From the NCBI RefSeq assembly GCF_024171485.1, contig NZ_JALJZX010000001.1, positions 620,001 to 684,000 of the forward strand: 64,000 bases of DNA. Reading direction: 5' to 3'. This document shows positions 9,329 through 18,235 of this stretch, in pieces. Within the stretch, counting starts at the first letter, position 1. Every line of letters begins with the position of its first letter. The translations under genes and the position numbers were made by a program. This DNA comes from Chryseobacterium sp. HSC-36S06. Its GTDB lineage: Bacteria > Bacteroidota > Bacteroidia > Flavobacteriales > Weeksellaceae. The notes beneath the pieces are model-generated. The model was given only the letters and a program-made list of their open reading frames with translations. It was not told where the DNA came from and made no database searches.

Positions 9329-10444
9329 ATGGATGAAATAAAAGATTTACTCGCGCAATCCGGAATTCCGCAGTTCTATGTAAAATTGGGACTGGGAATC
9401 TTGTGTTCGTTTCTGCTGACATTTTATACGATTCCTACCGTGGTGAAAATTTCGAGACGAAAAAACTTGATGGATGAACCCGGAGCGCGCAGTTCGCATT
9501 TAAGAAAAATCCCTAATCTGGGCGGAATTTCTATTTTTTATTCCCTGGCAGTTTGCGCCTCTATTTTTGCGTTCGAACTTTTCGATATGTATAAATTTCT
9601 GTTTGCTTCGCTGGTAATACTTCTTTACATCGGCGTGATGGATGATATCGTGGTGATGCGTGCTTATAAGAAACTCTTTGCACAGATTATCGTGACCTCA
9701 CTTATTGTAATTGGTTCCGATGTTCGTATCAGAAGCTTTTTTGGGCTTTTTGGAGTTTATGAACTGAATTATTTTTTCAGCGTCGCGATTAGTATTTTTA
9801 CTTTCATCGTGCTAATCAATGCATTTAATTTAATTGATGGTATTGATGGTCTTGCCGGGGGTTACTCAATCCTTTGCAGCGCGATGTTCGGAATCAGTTA
9901 TTACAGGCTGGGCGAATACAATTATCCTCTTGTCGTGCTTTCCGGCGTCATTATCGGGTCGGTAATCGGTTTCCTGTATTTTAACCTTTCCAATTACCGG
10001 CAAAATAAAATATTCATGGGCGATACCGGATCTATGATTCTCGGTTTTCTTCTGGCATTTACGGCAATCTGTTTTATTGATATTTTCATTGATAAGCAAC
10101 TGCCTGAAGTTCCAAGATATTATCTCCAGTCGGCGCCGGCAATTGCGATGGCTATTCTTATACTCCCGATTATTGATACGCTGAATGTATTCCTCATCAG
10201 AATAATATCCGGAAAATCACCTTTAGTGGCCGACAAAAATCACATTCACCATTCTTTGCTGAGGTTAGGCTTAACTCACCGTAGGTCAACTGTTTATATA
10301 TTGCTGTACTATTTGTTTATCGTAAGTGTTGCATATTTCTTCCGCCATATTAATGTTAATCTTCTGCTTTTAGTCATTATAGTTCTTGGTTTTGTAGGCG
10401 CATATCTTCCGAAAGTTGTGTTATTATTAAGAAAACCTGCATAA
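9329..10444 (+). CDS. WecA/MraY-family glycosyl-1-phosphate transferase
   Basis: 371 residues with about ten or eleven membrane helices. Family motifs: MDEPGARSSHLRKIPNLGG (about 47-65), MDDIV (about 104-108), NLIDGIDGLAGG (about 167-178), GDTGSM near 231, and HIHHSLLRLGLTHR near 305. Proteins of this type transfer a HexNAc-1-phosphate from a UDP-sugar to undecaprenyl phosphate and so start glycan assembly. In this operon it is the likely initiating enzyme. It could also serve O-antigen or teichoic-like glycan synthesis elsewhere; its position before wza/wzc-like genes supports capsule or exopolysaccharide. Confidence 0.88.
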   Translation: MDEIKDLLAQSGIPQFYVKLGLGILCSFLLTFYTIPTVVKISRRKNLMDEPGARSSHLRKIPNLGGISIFYSLAVCASIFAFELFDMYKFLFASLVILLYIGVMDDIVVMRAYKKLFAQIIVTSLIVIGSDVRIRSFFGLFGVYELNYFFSVAISIFTFIVLINAFNLIDGIDGLAGGYSILCSAMFGISYYRLGEYNYPLVVLSGVIIGSVIGFLYFNLSNYRQNKIFMGDTGSMILGFLLAFTAICFIDIFIDKQLPEVPRYYLQSAPAIAMAILILPIIDTLNVFLIRIISGKSPLVADKNHIHHSLLRLGLTHRRSTVYILLYYLFIVSVAYFFRHINVNLLLLVIIVLGFVGAYLPKVVLLLRKPA

Positions 10445-10451
10445 TTATTGT

Positions 10452-10459
10452 TATTTTTG
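10452..10459 (+). promoter_or_regulatory. Possible internal promoter (-7 element) before the export genes
   Basis: TATTTTTG matches TAnnTTTG and lies 19 nt before the ATG at 10478, in the widest gap (33 nt) of the cluster. No clear -33 TTTG, so this is tentative. Confidence 0.35.
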
Positions 10460-10477
10460 TAAAAACCACATTTTAAA

Positions 10478-11341
10478 ATGATGAAAACCCATAAAGTTTT
10501 ATTTTTCCTCCTTATTCCTCTTCTGCTTTCGTCGTGCATCTCTACAAAAGACGTCCGGTATCTTCAGCCTAATGAAAGTCTGGTAATCAACGAAGAAGGT
10601 TTGGTTCCCTATAATATTCCCATTTACAGAGTGACAAAAAACGATATGCTGAACCTGAATATTGTAACTACACCAAAAGGCGACGCAGCACAGTTTTATT
10701 CCACATTAAATGCGCCGCCCGCTGCAGCGGTAAGTGCATCTTCAGGATCAAATTCTGCAGGAGTAATGAGCTCCGTTGGTGGCCAGGGCGGAAATTCAAA
10801 TTTCTATTTCAACGGACTGAAAGTAGATTCCAAAGGTGACATCAATATCATGGGAATTGGCTTTGTAAAAGCGGAAGGAAGAACTATAGAAGACATTACT
10901 CAGGAAATCCAGAACCGGGTAAATGAAAATTTTGTAGAAGGTAAATCAGAAGTCCGCCTCAATACCGACGGAATTACCTACTATATTTTAGGAGATGTGG
11001 AAACCATAGAAATTTCCGGCGAAAAAAAAACACATAAAAACACTTTAACAATTACCGAAGCACTTTCCATTAATGGCGGACTTAACAGGACGGTGGACCG
11101 AACCAACATCAAAATTCATAGAAAGCTGCCCGAAGGGATAAAGATTGCCCAAATCGATCTAACCCGCGAGGATGTAATGAATTCGCCTTATTATTGGGTG
11201 CAGAACGGCGATGAGATTTTCCTCACCACCAGATCCAAAAACCTGAACGGATTAGGCAAAGATCCGATCCAGACTCTTACAACAGGGGTTTCTGTAATTA
11301 CCACCGCAATGTCGATTTACTTAATTCTAACACGACTCTAA
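10478..11341 (+). CDS. Wza-like polysaccharide export lipoprotein
   Basis: 287 residues. A lipoprotein signal (FFLLIPLLLSSC, cysteine near 20) is followed by RYLQPNES and the polysaccharide export domain (YRVTKNDMLNLNIVTTPKG), then an SLBB-type segment (YILGDVETIEISGEKK, EALSINGGLNRTVDR, VQNGDEIFL). A short hydrophobic stretch ends the protein (VSVITTAMSIYLILTRL), a possible C-terminal anchor helix. Wza homologues form the outer-membrane exit channel for capsule. A second ATG at 10481 could be the start. The stop overlaps the Wzc ATG by one base (TAATG), so the two are translationally coupled. Confidence 0.9.
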   Translation: MMKTHKVLFFLLIPLLLSSCISTKDVRYLQPNESLVINEEGLVPYNIPIYRVTKNDMLNLNIVTTPKGDAAQFYSTLNAPPAAAVSASSGSNSAGVMSSVGGQGGNSNFYFNGLKVDSKGDINIMGIGFVKAEGRTIEDITQEIQNRVNENFVEGKSEVRLNTDGITYYILGDVETIEISGEKKTHKNTLTITEALSINGGLNRTVDRTNIKIHRKLPEGIKIAQIDLTREDVMNSPYYWVQNGDEIFLTTRSKNLNGLGKDPIQTLTTGVSVITTAMSIYLILTRL

Positions 11342-13830
11342 TGATTCCCGGTAAAGAAAACACAAGTAAATCTGCCTCTCAACAATCCGAAAAAGTCGGT
11401 TCTTTCGCCTTTTTTGATGTCGAGCATTTCGTCAAAAGAATTATTAGAAACTGGTATTGGTTTGCACTGATGGCGGCCTTTGGGTATGCTATTTCATGGG
11501 TGTACAGCAAGTATTATGCGCAGCGCATTTATGCTTCTAACCTGTCACTCAGTATTTCGAATAATACGGCTAGCTATTTCACTCCAAATCAATCGATTAA
11601 CTTCATTTGGGGTCAGAATGGAAATCAGGACGGGATTTATCTGAAAAAGATGCTCCTCTCCCGTTCACACAACGAATACCTGGTAAAGCAACTGGACCTT
11701 TTCATTAATTATTCAACCAAAGGAGTCATCAAACAGACTTACCTCGACAAATATGATTCTCCGGTTTTTCTTGAAGTTGATAAAAGCCATCTGCAACAGG
11801 TAAACTATCCGATTACGCTTATTCCTAAAACCGGCGGAAGATATGAGGTTGTACTTCCGGATGAAGGTCAAACAACATCGCTCTATTCTTATGTTACGGA
11901 AAATTTCACGACCGTTTCCCCTTATAACAGGCCTGCGAATAAGGTGATTTCGGTGAACGAATGGTATGTGTCCCCGAATTTTAAATTCAGACTGGTAAAA
12001 AATCCACAGCCGACTCCGATTGTTTTAGAGAATATAATTCTTAATCTGTCAACTGTTAATCAAACAGTTAATGACCTGGTTTCAACCATCAATGTCGATT
12101 TCGATAAGGAAATCAATACCATTATGATTATTTCTAAAAGCGGTTATAATCTGAACGGAACGGTGAACTTTCTTAATACCTCGGTAGATGAACTTCAGCG
12201 AAAAAGACTTATTGACCGTAATACTGTAGATAAAAACACTGAGAATTACCTCTACGAAAATCTAGCAAAAATACGTAAGAAATTAGATTCCAGTGCTTTA
12301 GTGCTTAATAACATGAAGATCAGTGAAGGTCTGTATGATATTAAAGACCGCGATGAAAAAGCACTCTTACGGATCAAGGAGCTCGAAACAAAGAAAGCAG
12401 ATCTCCTAACGCGGATTAATTCACTCAACAGTATTAGAAATACCCTTGCATCGCAGAATCTGGACCGAATGATCAGCATGAATGCAGCCGGAATTGAAGA
12501 CGGCGTTTTCAGCGCCACAGTATCAGAACTTAAAGCATTATATTTAAAGAGACGCGAACTTGCGCTGATTTACACCCCGAACTCGGAACCGATGCGCGAA
12601 ATCAACAGGTTGATCAACGAAGCAAGAGGAAATTCTAATGGTTCTCTCCGAAATTATTATAGCACTTACCTGAACGAAATCGCTAAGATTGACAGGCTGA
12701 TTGCAGGCGAAAGTGTAGATTTAGTAGCGTACCCGGAGAAAGAAAGGAAATATCTGGACGCAGAACGCGGATACAATATGATTGAAGCAACCTACAACAC
12801 TTTGCTGACCAAACAGAACGAAACGCAGATACGGGTTGCCACCAATAAATCCGATATTACCGTAATCGATCCTGCAAAGAATTTGGGACAGGGACCTATT
12901 GCTCCGGACGTGCAGAGAACGAAATATTCTATCATCGGTGGTTTGCTTTTGCTGCCATTATTGATTATTGGAATTTCTGAAGTGTTGGATAACCGCGTGA
13001 GGAACATTAAAGAATTGCTTCAGGCCACCAGGATTCCGCTTCTTGGAGTTATCGGCAAAAATACACATGATAATAACCTTACAGTTCTGGAGCAGCCACG
13101 ATCATCAATATCTGAGGCCTTTCGGGGAATACGTGCCAATCTGAGGTTCCTTCATAAAGAAGATAATAAATCAAAAGTGATTTTACTTACCTCTTCGGTG
13201 GGTGGCGAAGGAAAAACCTACATTTCAATCAACATCGCCTCGGTACTGGGTTTAAGCGGAAAGAAAACAATTCTTTTAGGGATGGATTTAAGAAAACCTA
13301 AGATTTTTGGAGACTTCAAGATTGATAATAAATACGGAATTTCTAACTATCTTACCGGTGAAGTTGACATGGAAAGGATTATAAATCAGACCAAAATCCC
13401 CAATCTTCATGTAGCGACATCCGGCCCCATTCCGCCAAATCCTTCGGAACTCTTAATGAGCGACCGCAATATAAAATTCCTTGAAGATTTGAAAAAGATC
13501 TACGATTTTATCGTCATCGATTCTCCGCCGGTTGGTCTGGTCGCAGATCCCTTTGAACTGATGAAATATGCGGATGCGAGTATTTATGTTGTAAGGCACG
13601 AATATACCGAGAAGTATATGTTGAAGATGATTACAGAAAAATACCAGAATCAGGAAGTGCAGAATCTGGGGCTGGTTTATAATGATTATCAGCAGCAGCA
13701 GGGCTACGGTTATGGCTACGGTTATGGTTACGGCTACGGTTACGGTTATTTTGATGAGGATAAGAATTACCAGGAACCCACGCTGATTAAAATCCGTAAT
13801 AAACTGAGAAAACTTTTCGGCCGAGCTTGA
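11341..13830 (+). CDS. Wzc-like chain-length regulator and BY-tyrosine kinase
   Basis: 829 residues. An N-terminal Wzz-like part with membrane helices near 35-55 and 535-550 flanks a large periplasmic coiled region. The cytoplasmic kinase domain has Walker A SSVGGEGKTYIS (about 617-628), Walker A' LLGMDLRKPK and Walker B FIVIDSPPVG, the order typical of bacterial tyrosine kinases. The C-terminal tail has QQQQ then eight Gly-Tyr pairs (13702-13749), the tyrosine cluster that in the family is autophosphorylated to control polymer length and export. Unlike Gram-positive systems, the kinase is fused to the membrane domain. A terminator at 13838 closes the operon. Confidence 0.93.
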   Translation: MIPGKENTSKSASQQSEKVGSFAFFDVEHFVKRIIRNWYWFALMAAFGYAISWVYSKYYAQRIYASNLSLSISNNTASYFTPNQSINFIWGQNGNQDGIYLKKMLLSRSHNEYLVKQLDLFINYSTKGVIKQTYLDKYDSPVFLEVDKSHLQQVNYPITLIPKTGGRYEVVLPDEGQTTSLYSYVTENFTTVSPYNRPANKVISVNEWYVSPNFKFRLVKNPQPTPIVLENIILNLSTVNQTVNDLVSTINVDFDKEINTIMIISKSGYNLNGTVNFLNTSVDELQRKRLIDRNTVDKNTENYLYENLAKIRKKLDSSALVLNNMKISEGLYDIKDRDEKALLRIKELETKKADLLTRINSLNSIRNTLASQNLDRMISMNAAGIEDGVFSATVSELKALYLKRRELALIYTPNSEPMREINRLINEARGNSNGSLRNYYSTYLNEIAKIDRLIAGESVDLVAYPEKERKYLDAERGYNMIEATYNTLLTKQNETQIRVATNKSDITVIDPAKNLGQGPIAPDVQRTKYSIIGGLLLLPLLIIGISEVLDNRVRNIKELLQATRIPLLGVIGKNTHDNNLTVLEQPRSSISEAFRGIRANLRFLHKEDNKSKVILLTSSVGGEGKTYISINIASVLGLSGKKTILLGMDLRKPKIFGDFKIDNKYGISNYLTGEVDMERIINQTKIPNLHVATSGPIPPNPSELLMSDRNIKFLEDLKKIYDFIVIDSPPVGLVADPFELMKYADASIYVVRHEYTEKYMLKMITEKYQNQEVQNLGLVYNDYQQQQGYGYGYGYGYGYGYGYFDEDKNYQEPTLIKIRNKLRKLFGRA
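13702..13749 (+). repeat. Short tandem repeat coding for (Gly-Tyr)8
   Basis: Eight copies of the hexamer GGYTAY (GGCTAC, GGTTAT and variants) lie directly after four CAG codons at 13690-13701. The copies differ at third positions, so slippage is possible but less likely than in a perfect repeat. Confidence 0.9.
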
Positions 13831-13837
13831 TCTTAAT

Positions 13838-13862
13838 AACCCTCGCAGTGGAGGGTTTTATT
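13838..13862 (+). terminator. Terminator of the polysaccharide operon
   Basis: 7-bp stem AACCCTC / GAGGGTT with loop GCAGTG, followed by TTTATT, 8 nt after the Wzc stop codon. Confidence 0.75.
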
Positions 13863-13969
13863 GTAGTGAAATCATAAACTGGTATAATTGCCGTTTTTAG
13901 ATCAATAAATTATGCTTTTTTGAGGTTATTTAACTTAAAATTAAGAATTTCCTTAAAGTAAAAATGTTT

Positions 13970-13977
13970 TATATTTG
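13970..13977 (+). promoter_or_regulatory. -7 promoter element for the porG-uppS-bamA-skp operon
   Basis: TATATTTG matches TAnnTTTG. The predicted start near 13984 leaves only about 5 nt before the ATG at 13989, so the mRNA would be nearly leaderless. If the in-frame ATG at 14013 were used, the leader would be about 29 nt. The -33 region has only a weak TTTC near 13948. Confidence 0.5.
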
Positions 13978-13988
13978 CAAAATTATTT

Positions 13989-14906
13989 ATGAAAATTGAT
14001 GTTCAGTCATTCATGCACAACAAACTGATTTATTCCTTCTTTGCGCTTATTTTAATGTCGGGTTTCTATAAGGGACAACGGCACGAATTGGGGGTGCAAC
14101 TGGGCATGAGTAACTTGGTAGGCGATATCGGTAGAACAAACTATATTCTCCAGAAACCTGTTTTAAGCAACATTGGTGATTATGGGATTCCTTTCTATGG
14201 CGGAATATTGTACCGAATGAATTTTAATCCGTACCAAACCGTACGGTTGAATGTAGGATACAGCCATATTCAGTTTTTAGATTCTGTGGCGAAAGAGCAG
14301 TACCGCAGGAACAGAAATCTGTGGGGAACCAATTCGATTCTTGAGGCTGATTTAATTTTCGAATATAATTTTTTCCCGGTAAATGATGAACAGAAAAGCC
14401 TTGCAAGTCCCTATATCTTTGCAGGTGTGGGCGGCTTACTTGCAAATTCTACCAAAGTTTCACTGGTTAATGATTTCAGACGTGATGCAGGTGGTACAGC
14501 AATTGCCCCTACGAGCAGCACCGATTTCGAGACCAATCCGACTTACGAGTCCGGTAACCAGCTTACAATGGCAATCCCGTTCGGCGTTGGTTTGAAGTAT
14601 AAATTTAATTATAACTGGGCACTTTTCGGAGAGTTCATGTTCAGGCCTACATTTTCAGATTCAATCGACTACAGTGTTGTAAACGATAAAGAAGTGAAGG
14701 TTACTTACAATAAAGATATTCTGGCCCCGGGATCTACAAAATCACTGTTGCAGGAGAGCCCTTATCTTCAGGTAGCAGAAGAAAGAGCCGCAGAATTTCT
14801 GAAAAACCGTGAAGTAGGAAATATAAATTCAAAAGACTGGGTAAATACCGTATCGATAGGCCTTACCTATTCATTTGGCAGACCCCCTTGTTATTGTGGA
14901 GAGTAA
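13989..14906 (+). CDS. porG: PorG-like T9SS outer-membrane protein (DUF6089)
   Basis: 305 residues. A signal-peptide-like N-terminus (KLIYSFFALILMSGFYKGQ) is followed by a beta-rich sequence with alternating aromatic strands (HELGVQLGMSNLVGDIG, YGGILYRMNFNPYQTVRLNVGYSH) and a closing strand (VSIGLTYSFG) near the C-terminus, as in outer-membrane barrels. Length, start of the mature chain and position directly before uppS-bamA match the DUF6089/PorG family of Flavobacteriia; PorG is a T9SS component. Met-9 (14013) would give a more typical signal peptide and is a possible alternative start. The spacing to uppS is 4 nt. Confidence 0.8.
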   Translation: MKIDVQSFMHNKLIYSFFALILMSGFYKGQRHELGVQLGMSNLVGDIGRTNYILQKPVLSNIGDYGIPFYGGILYRMNFNPYQTVRLNVGYSHIQFLDSVAKEQYRRNRNLWGTNSILEADLIFEYNFFPVNDEQKSLASPYIFAGVGGLLANSTKVSLVNDFRRDAGGTAIAPTSSTDFETNPTYESGNQLTMAIPFGVGLKYKFNYNWALFGEFMFRPTFSDSIDYSVVNDKEVKVTYNKDILAPGSTKSLLQESPYLQVAEERAAEFLKNREVGNINSKDWVNTVSIGLTYSFGRPPCYCGE

Positions 14907-14910
14907 AATA

Positions 14911-15663
14911 ATGCAGTCGTTTAAAGAGAGAATCAATACGCATCAACTTCCCCAGCATGTCGCCATTATTATGGATGGCAACGGAAGATGGGCGAAATCA
15001 CGTGGTGAAAAAAGAACTTTTGGCCACAAACACGCTATTAAAGCAGTTCGGGAGGCCGTAAACGCCTGTAACGAAATCCATATTCCTTTCCTTACCCTTT
15101 ACACATTTTCCTCAGAAAACTGGAACCGTCCGGATGATGAGGTAGATACGCTGATGAGCTTGATTTCTGAAACCATCATTTTAGAAGCCGAGGAAATCTT
15201 CAGTAAAGGTTTACGGATGCATATCATCGGTGATGTTGAAAAATTACCTGCCGACGTGCGCGCAAGTATGCAGCATTTGGTGGATATCACTAAAGATAAC
15301 AAAAAAGGAAACCTGATTCTTGCCTTGAGTTACGGCTCACAGCATGAAATCCTTAGCGCGGTAAAACAAATCAGCCACAAAGTAAAAACCGGTGAACTTA
15401 CGGAAGACGAGATCACGGAAAAAGTTTTTGAAGATCATCTTTACACCAAAGATTTCCCCCCTGTAGATCTATTGATCAGAACCAGCGGTGAGGTACGTAT
15501 CAGCAATTTCCTGCTCTGGCAGATCGCCTATGCAGAGCTGCAGTTTCTGGATATTCTGTGGCCGGATTTCGGGAAAGAAGATTTTTTCAAGTGCATCTAC
15601 GATTACCAGAACAAAGAGAGAAGATTCGGCAAAATTAGCGAACAGCTCGACGAAAATATATAA
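14911..15663 (+). CDS. uppS: Isoprenyl (undecaprenyl) diphosphate synthase
   Basis: 250 residues from the ATG at 14911; an in-frame TTG at 14875 lies inside porG and is not needed. Motifs of cis-prenyltransferases: IIMDGNGRWAKSRG (about 20-33, catalytic Asp), GHKHAIKAVREAV, TLYTFSSENWNRP and the C-terminal LLIRTSGEVRISNFLLWQ. The enzyme adds isopentenyl units to farnesyl diphosphate in cis to make the undecaprenyl carrier used for peptidoglycan and for the polysaccharide cluster upstream. It sits in the conserved porG-uppS-bamA order. Confidence 0.96.
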   Translation: MQSFKERINTHQLPQHVAIIMDGNGRWAKSRGEKRTFGHKHAIKAVREAVNACNEIHIPFLTLYTFSSENWNRPDDEVDTLMSLISETIILEAEEIFSKGLRMHIIGDVEKLPADVRASMQHLVDITKDNKKGNLILALSYGSQHEILSAVKQISHKVKTGELTEDEITEKVFEDHLYTKDFPPVDLLIRTSGEVRISNFLLWQIAYAELQFLDILWPDFGKEDFFKCIYDYQNKERRFGKISEQLDENI

Positions 15664-15686
15664 AAGAAAAGTTAGCAAGATAAAAA

Positions 15687-18224
15687 ATGAAGTTTAAATT
15701 CTTACCCATCATCATGTTTGCGGCTTCGGCGCATTTCTATGGTCAGATAACTCCCGAGCAGACGCCGCAGGACAATAACCCGGTGTACGCTCAGAACGAA
15801 ACAGGATCCTACATCCTTAAAGACATTGTGGTAGATGGCGTAAAAAAATATACCCCCGCACAGATCTTAAGATTTACCGGTCTTAACAAGAACGAAAGCG
15901 TGGAAATTCCTGGGCAGAAAATCAGTAACGCCATCAAAAAACTTTGGGAAACCCAGTCTTTTTCAGAAGTTGAGGTCTATATTCAAAGTATTGAAGGCGA
16001 ACAGATTGTCCTGCGTTTCAATCTTCAGGATCTTAAAGACCTGGGAGAGGTGAAATTTACTGGTAAAGGAATCGGAAAGTCGAAAAGCGAAAAACTCGCC
16101 AAAGACAATAACCTGAAACCCGGAACCAAAATCACCCAGAATTTAGTTTCAACCCTGAAAACAAATATTCCGAAAGAATATATTAAAAAGGGTTACGCAG
16201 ACGCCAAAGTAACGATTGAAGATAAAGTTAATGCCCAGGATCCTGAATTGGTAGACTGGACGATTAATGTGGAAAGAGGCAAAAAGGTAAAAATCAGTCA
16301 TATTGAGTTTGAAGGAAACGAAAATGTGTCCGACAGTAAACTGCGCAAAAAAGGTTTCAAAGACACGAAGCAGAAAAGATTCGGTATTCAGGGGATTTTA
16401 AAACCATCAAAATTCATTGAAGAGAAATATGAAGAGGACAAGAATAATCTTGTAAACTACTATCGCTCATTAGGTTTTCGTGATGCGAAGATCGTTTCCG
16501 ATTCCGTTTGGAGAAATCCTAAAAACGACTTCGAAATCAACGTAAAACTTAGCGAAGGAAAAAAATACTATATCGGCGACATCAATTTCCTTGGAAATAC
16601 AGCATTCTCTACCGATTATCTTCAAAAAGTTTTAGGATATAAAACCGGCGATATTTATGATGCTGTTGGTTTCAACAAGAAAGTAGGCGAAGATGGCGGA
16701 AAAGAAGACGATTCCGATATCAAGTCAATTTATATGAACAACGGATACCTGTTCTCTAACGTGACTCCGATCGAAAAATCAGTTGCAGGTGATTCCATTA
16801 ATTTGGAAATCCGAATCAACGAAGGCGAAAAAGCAACCTGGAACCGTGTAACCTGGAGTGGAAATACCACGACTCATGACCACGTAATCCTGCGTTCATT
16901 AAGAACAAAACCGGGAAGTTTATTTGCAAAAAGCGATATTAAAAGAACGTATTTTGATTTAGCCGGGATGCAGTTTTTCGATCCGCAGCAGGTTGGTCAG
17001 AACATCGTTCCGAATCCCCAGGATAATACAGTAGATGTACACTGGACACTTGTGGAAAAAGGTTCTTCTCAGGTTCAGCTTCAGGCCGGTTACGGTGGTG
17101 GCTCGTTCATCGGGACTTTAGGACTTACGTTCAATAACTTTTCACTGAGAAACTTTTTAAAACTTAAAGATTTTAAACCGGTACCTCAGGGTGACGGGCA
17201 AACACTTTCAATCCAGGCTCAGGCCGGACAATATTTCCAGAATTACGGAATTTCATTCACCGAGCCATGGTTGTTTGGTACAAGACCTACTGCACTTTCT
17301 GTGAGTGTAAACCAGTCTTTGGTAAGATATTCTGACCAATTTGGCGATACTCAGAAACTGAATATTTTCTCTGCAAGTGCAGGATTAAACAGACTTTTGA
17401 GATGGCCTGATGACTATTTCTCCCTATATACGGGGATCCAGTATCAAAGCTATGATTTCAGCAATTACCCGTTCCAGTTTGGTAATGAAACTGAATATAA
17501 CGGTTCTGCAAAAAACTTCAGTTTCAATGTTGGTTTAAGCAGAATGTCTGCCGGTTTAGACCCAATTTTCCCGACGCAAGGTTCCAACTTAGAAGCTTCG
17601 GTTAAGTTTACGCCGCCTTATTCACTCTTCAGCGACAAGAATTACGCTGCAATGAGCAATGTGGAAAAATACAAATGGCTCGAATTCTATAAAGTGAAGA
17701 TGAAAGCCGATGTATACAATACCGTTGTTGGAAAGATGGTGCTGAGAAGTACTGCCGAAATGGGCTTCCTGAACGGTTATAACAAAGAACTTGGTGCACC
17801 GCCGTTTGAAAGATTTTATGTGGGTGGAACTGGTTTATTTGGTGGAAGATATGACGGTAGGGAATTGGTGCCGTTACGCGGTTATGAAAATGCATCCTCA
17901 ACAGGCGGAACCCTGGAAGATGTAACTCCGTACGGTGGAGCAACAATCTATAACAGATTTGCGCTCGAACTCAGATACCCGATTTCTATGAATCAGACCG
18001 CTAAAATTTATGCATTAAGTTTCCTTGAAGGAGGTAACGCATGGAATTCGTTCGGAACCTATAATCCATTCCAGTTGAAACGTTCGGCAGGTGTCGGAGT
18101 TAGAGTTTACATGGGTGCGTTCGGACTTATCGGTTTCGATTTTGCTTATGGTTTCGATAAAACGATTATGGGTACTGAACCTGCAGGATGGAAAACCCAC
18201 TTCCTCATGAATCAATCATTATAA
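15687..18224 (+). CDS. bamA: Outer membrane protein assembly factor BamA
   Basis: 845 residues. A signal peptide (MKFKFLPIIMFAASAHFYGQ) is followed by several POTRA repeats over residues about 45-430 (IVVDGVKKYTPAQILR, VKFTGKG, ISHIEFEGNENVSDSKLR, IGDINFLGNTAFS, NRVTWSGNTTTHDHVILR) and a C-terminal 16-strand barrel starting at about VQLQAGYGGGSF. The conserved loop-6 motif is present as PLRGYENAS. BamA inserts beta-barrels into the outer membrane. It is followed within 11 nt by two Skp-like chaperone genes, its usual partners. Confidence 0.96.
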   Translation: MKFKFLPIIMFAASAHFYGQITPEQTPQDNNPVYAQNETGSYILKDIVVDGVKKYTPAQILRFTGLNKNESVEIPGQKISNAIKKLWETQSFSEVEVYIQSIEGEQIVLRFNLQDLKDLGEVKFTGKGIGKSKSEKLAKDNNLKPGTKITQNLVSTLKTNIPKEYIKKGYADAKVTIEDKVNAQDPELVDWTINVERGKKVKISHIEFEGNENVSDSKLRKKGFKDTKQKRFGIQGILKPSKFIEEKYEEDKNNLVNYYRSLGFRDAKIVSDSVWRNPKNDFEINVKLSEGKKYYIGDINFLGNTAFSTDYLQKVLGYKTGDIYDAVGFNKKVGEDGGKEDDSDIKSIYMNNGYLFSNVTPIEKSVAGDSINLEIRINEGEKATWNRVTWSGNTTTHDHVILRSLRTKPGSLFAKSDIKRTYFDLAGMQFFDPQQVGQNIVPNPQDNTVDVHWTLVEKGSSQVQLQAGYGGGSFIGTLGLTFNNFSLRNFLKLKDFKPVPQGDGQTLSIQAQAGQYFQNYGISFTEPWLFGTRPTALSVSVNQSLVRYSDQFGDTQKLNIFSASAGLNRLLRWPDDYFSLYTGIQYQSYDFSNYPFQFGNETEYNGSAKNFSFNVGLSRMSAGLDPIFPTQGSNLEASVKFTPPYSLFSDKNYAAMSNVEKYKWLEFYKVKMKADVYNTVVGKMVLRSTAEMGFLNGYNKELGAPPFERFYVGGTGLFGGRYDGRELVPLRGYENASSTGGTLEDVTPYGGATIYNRFALELRYPISMNQTAKIYALSFLEGGNAWNSFGTYNPFQLKRSAGVGVRVYMGAFGLIGFDFAYGFDKTIMGTEPAGWKTHFLMNQSL

Positions 18225-18235
18225 AAGGTTATAAG

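Noticed and set aside
18188-18235. An N-terminal extension of the first Skp gene into bamA.
   Set aside because: The extension would hide the signal peptide that starts at 18236 and overlaps coding sequence of bamA.
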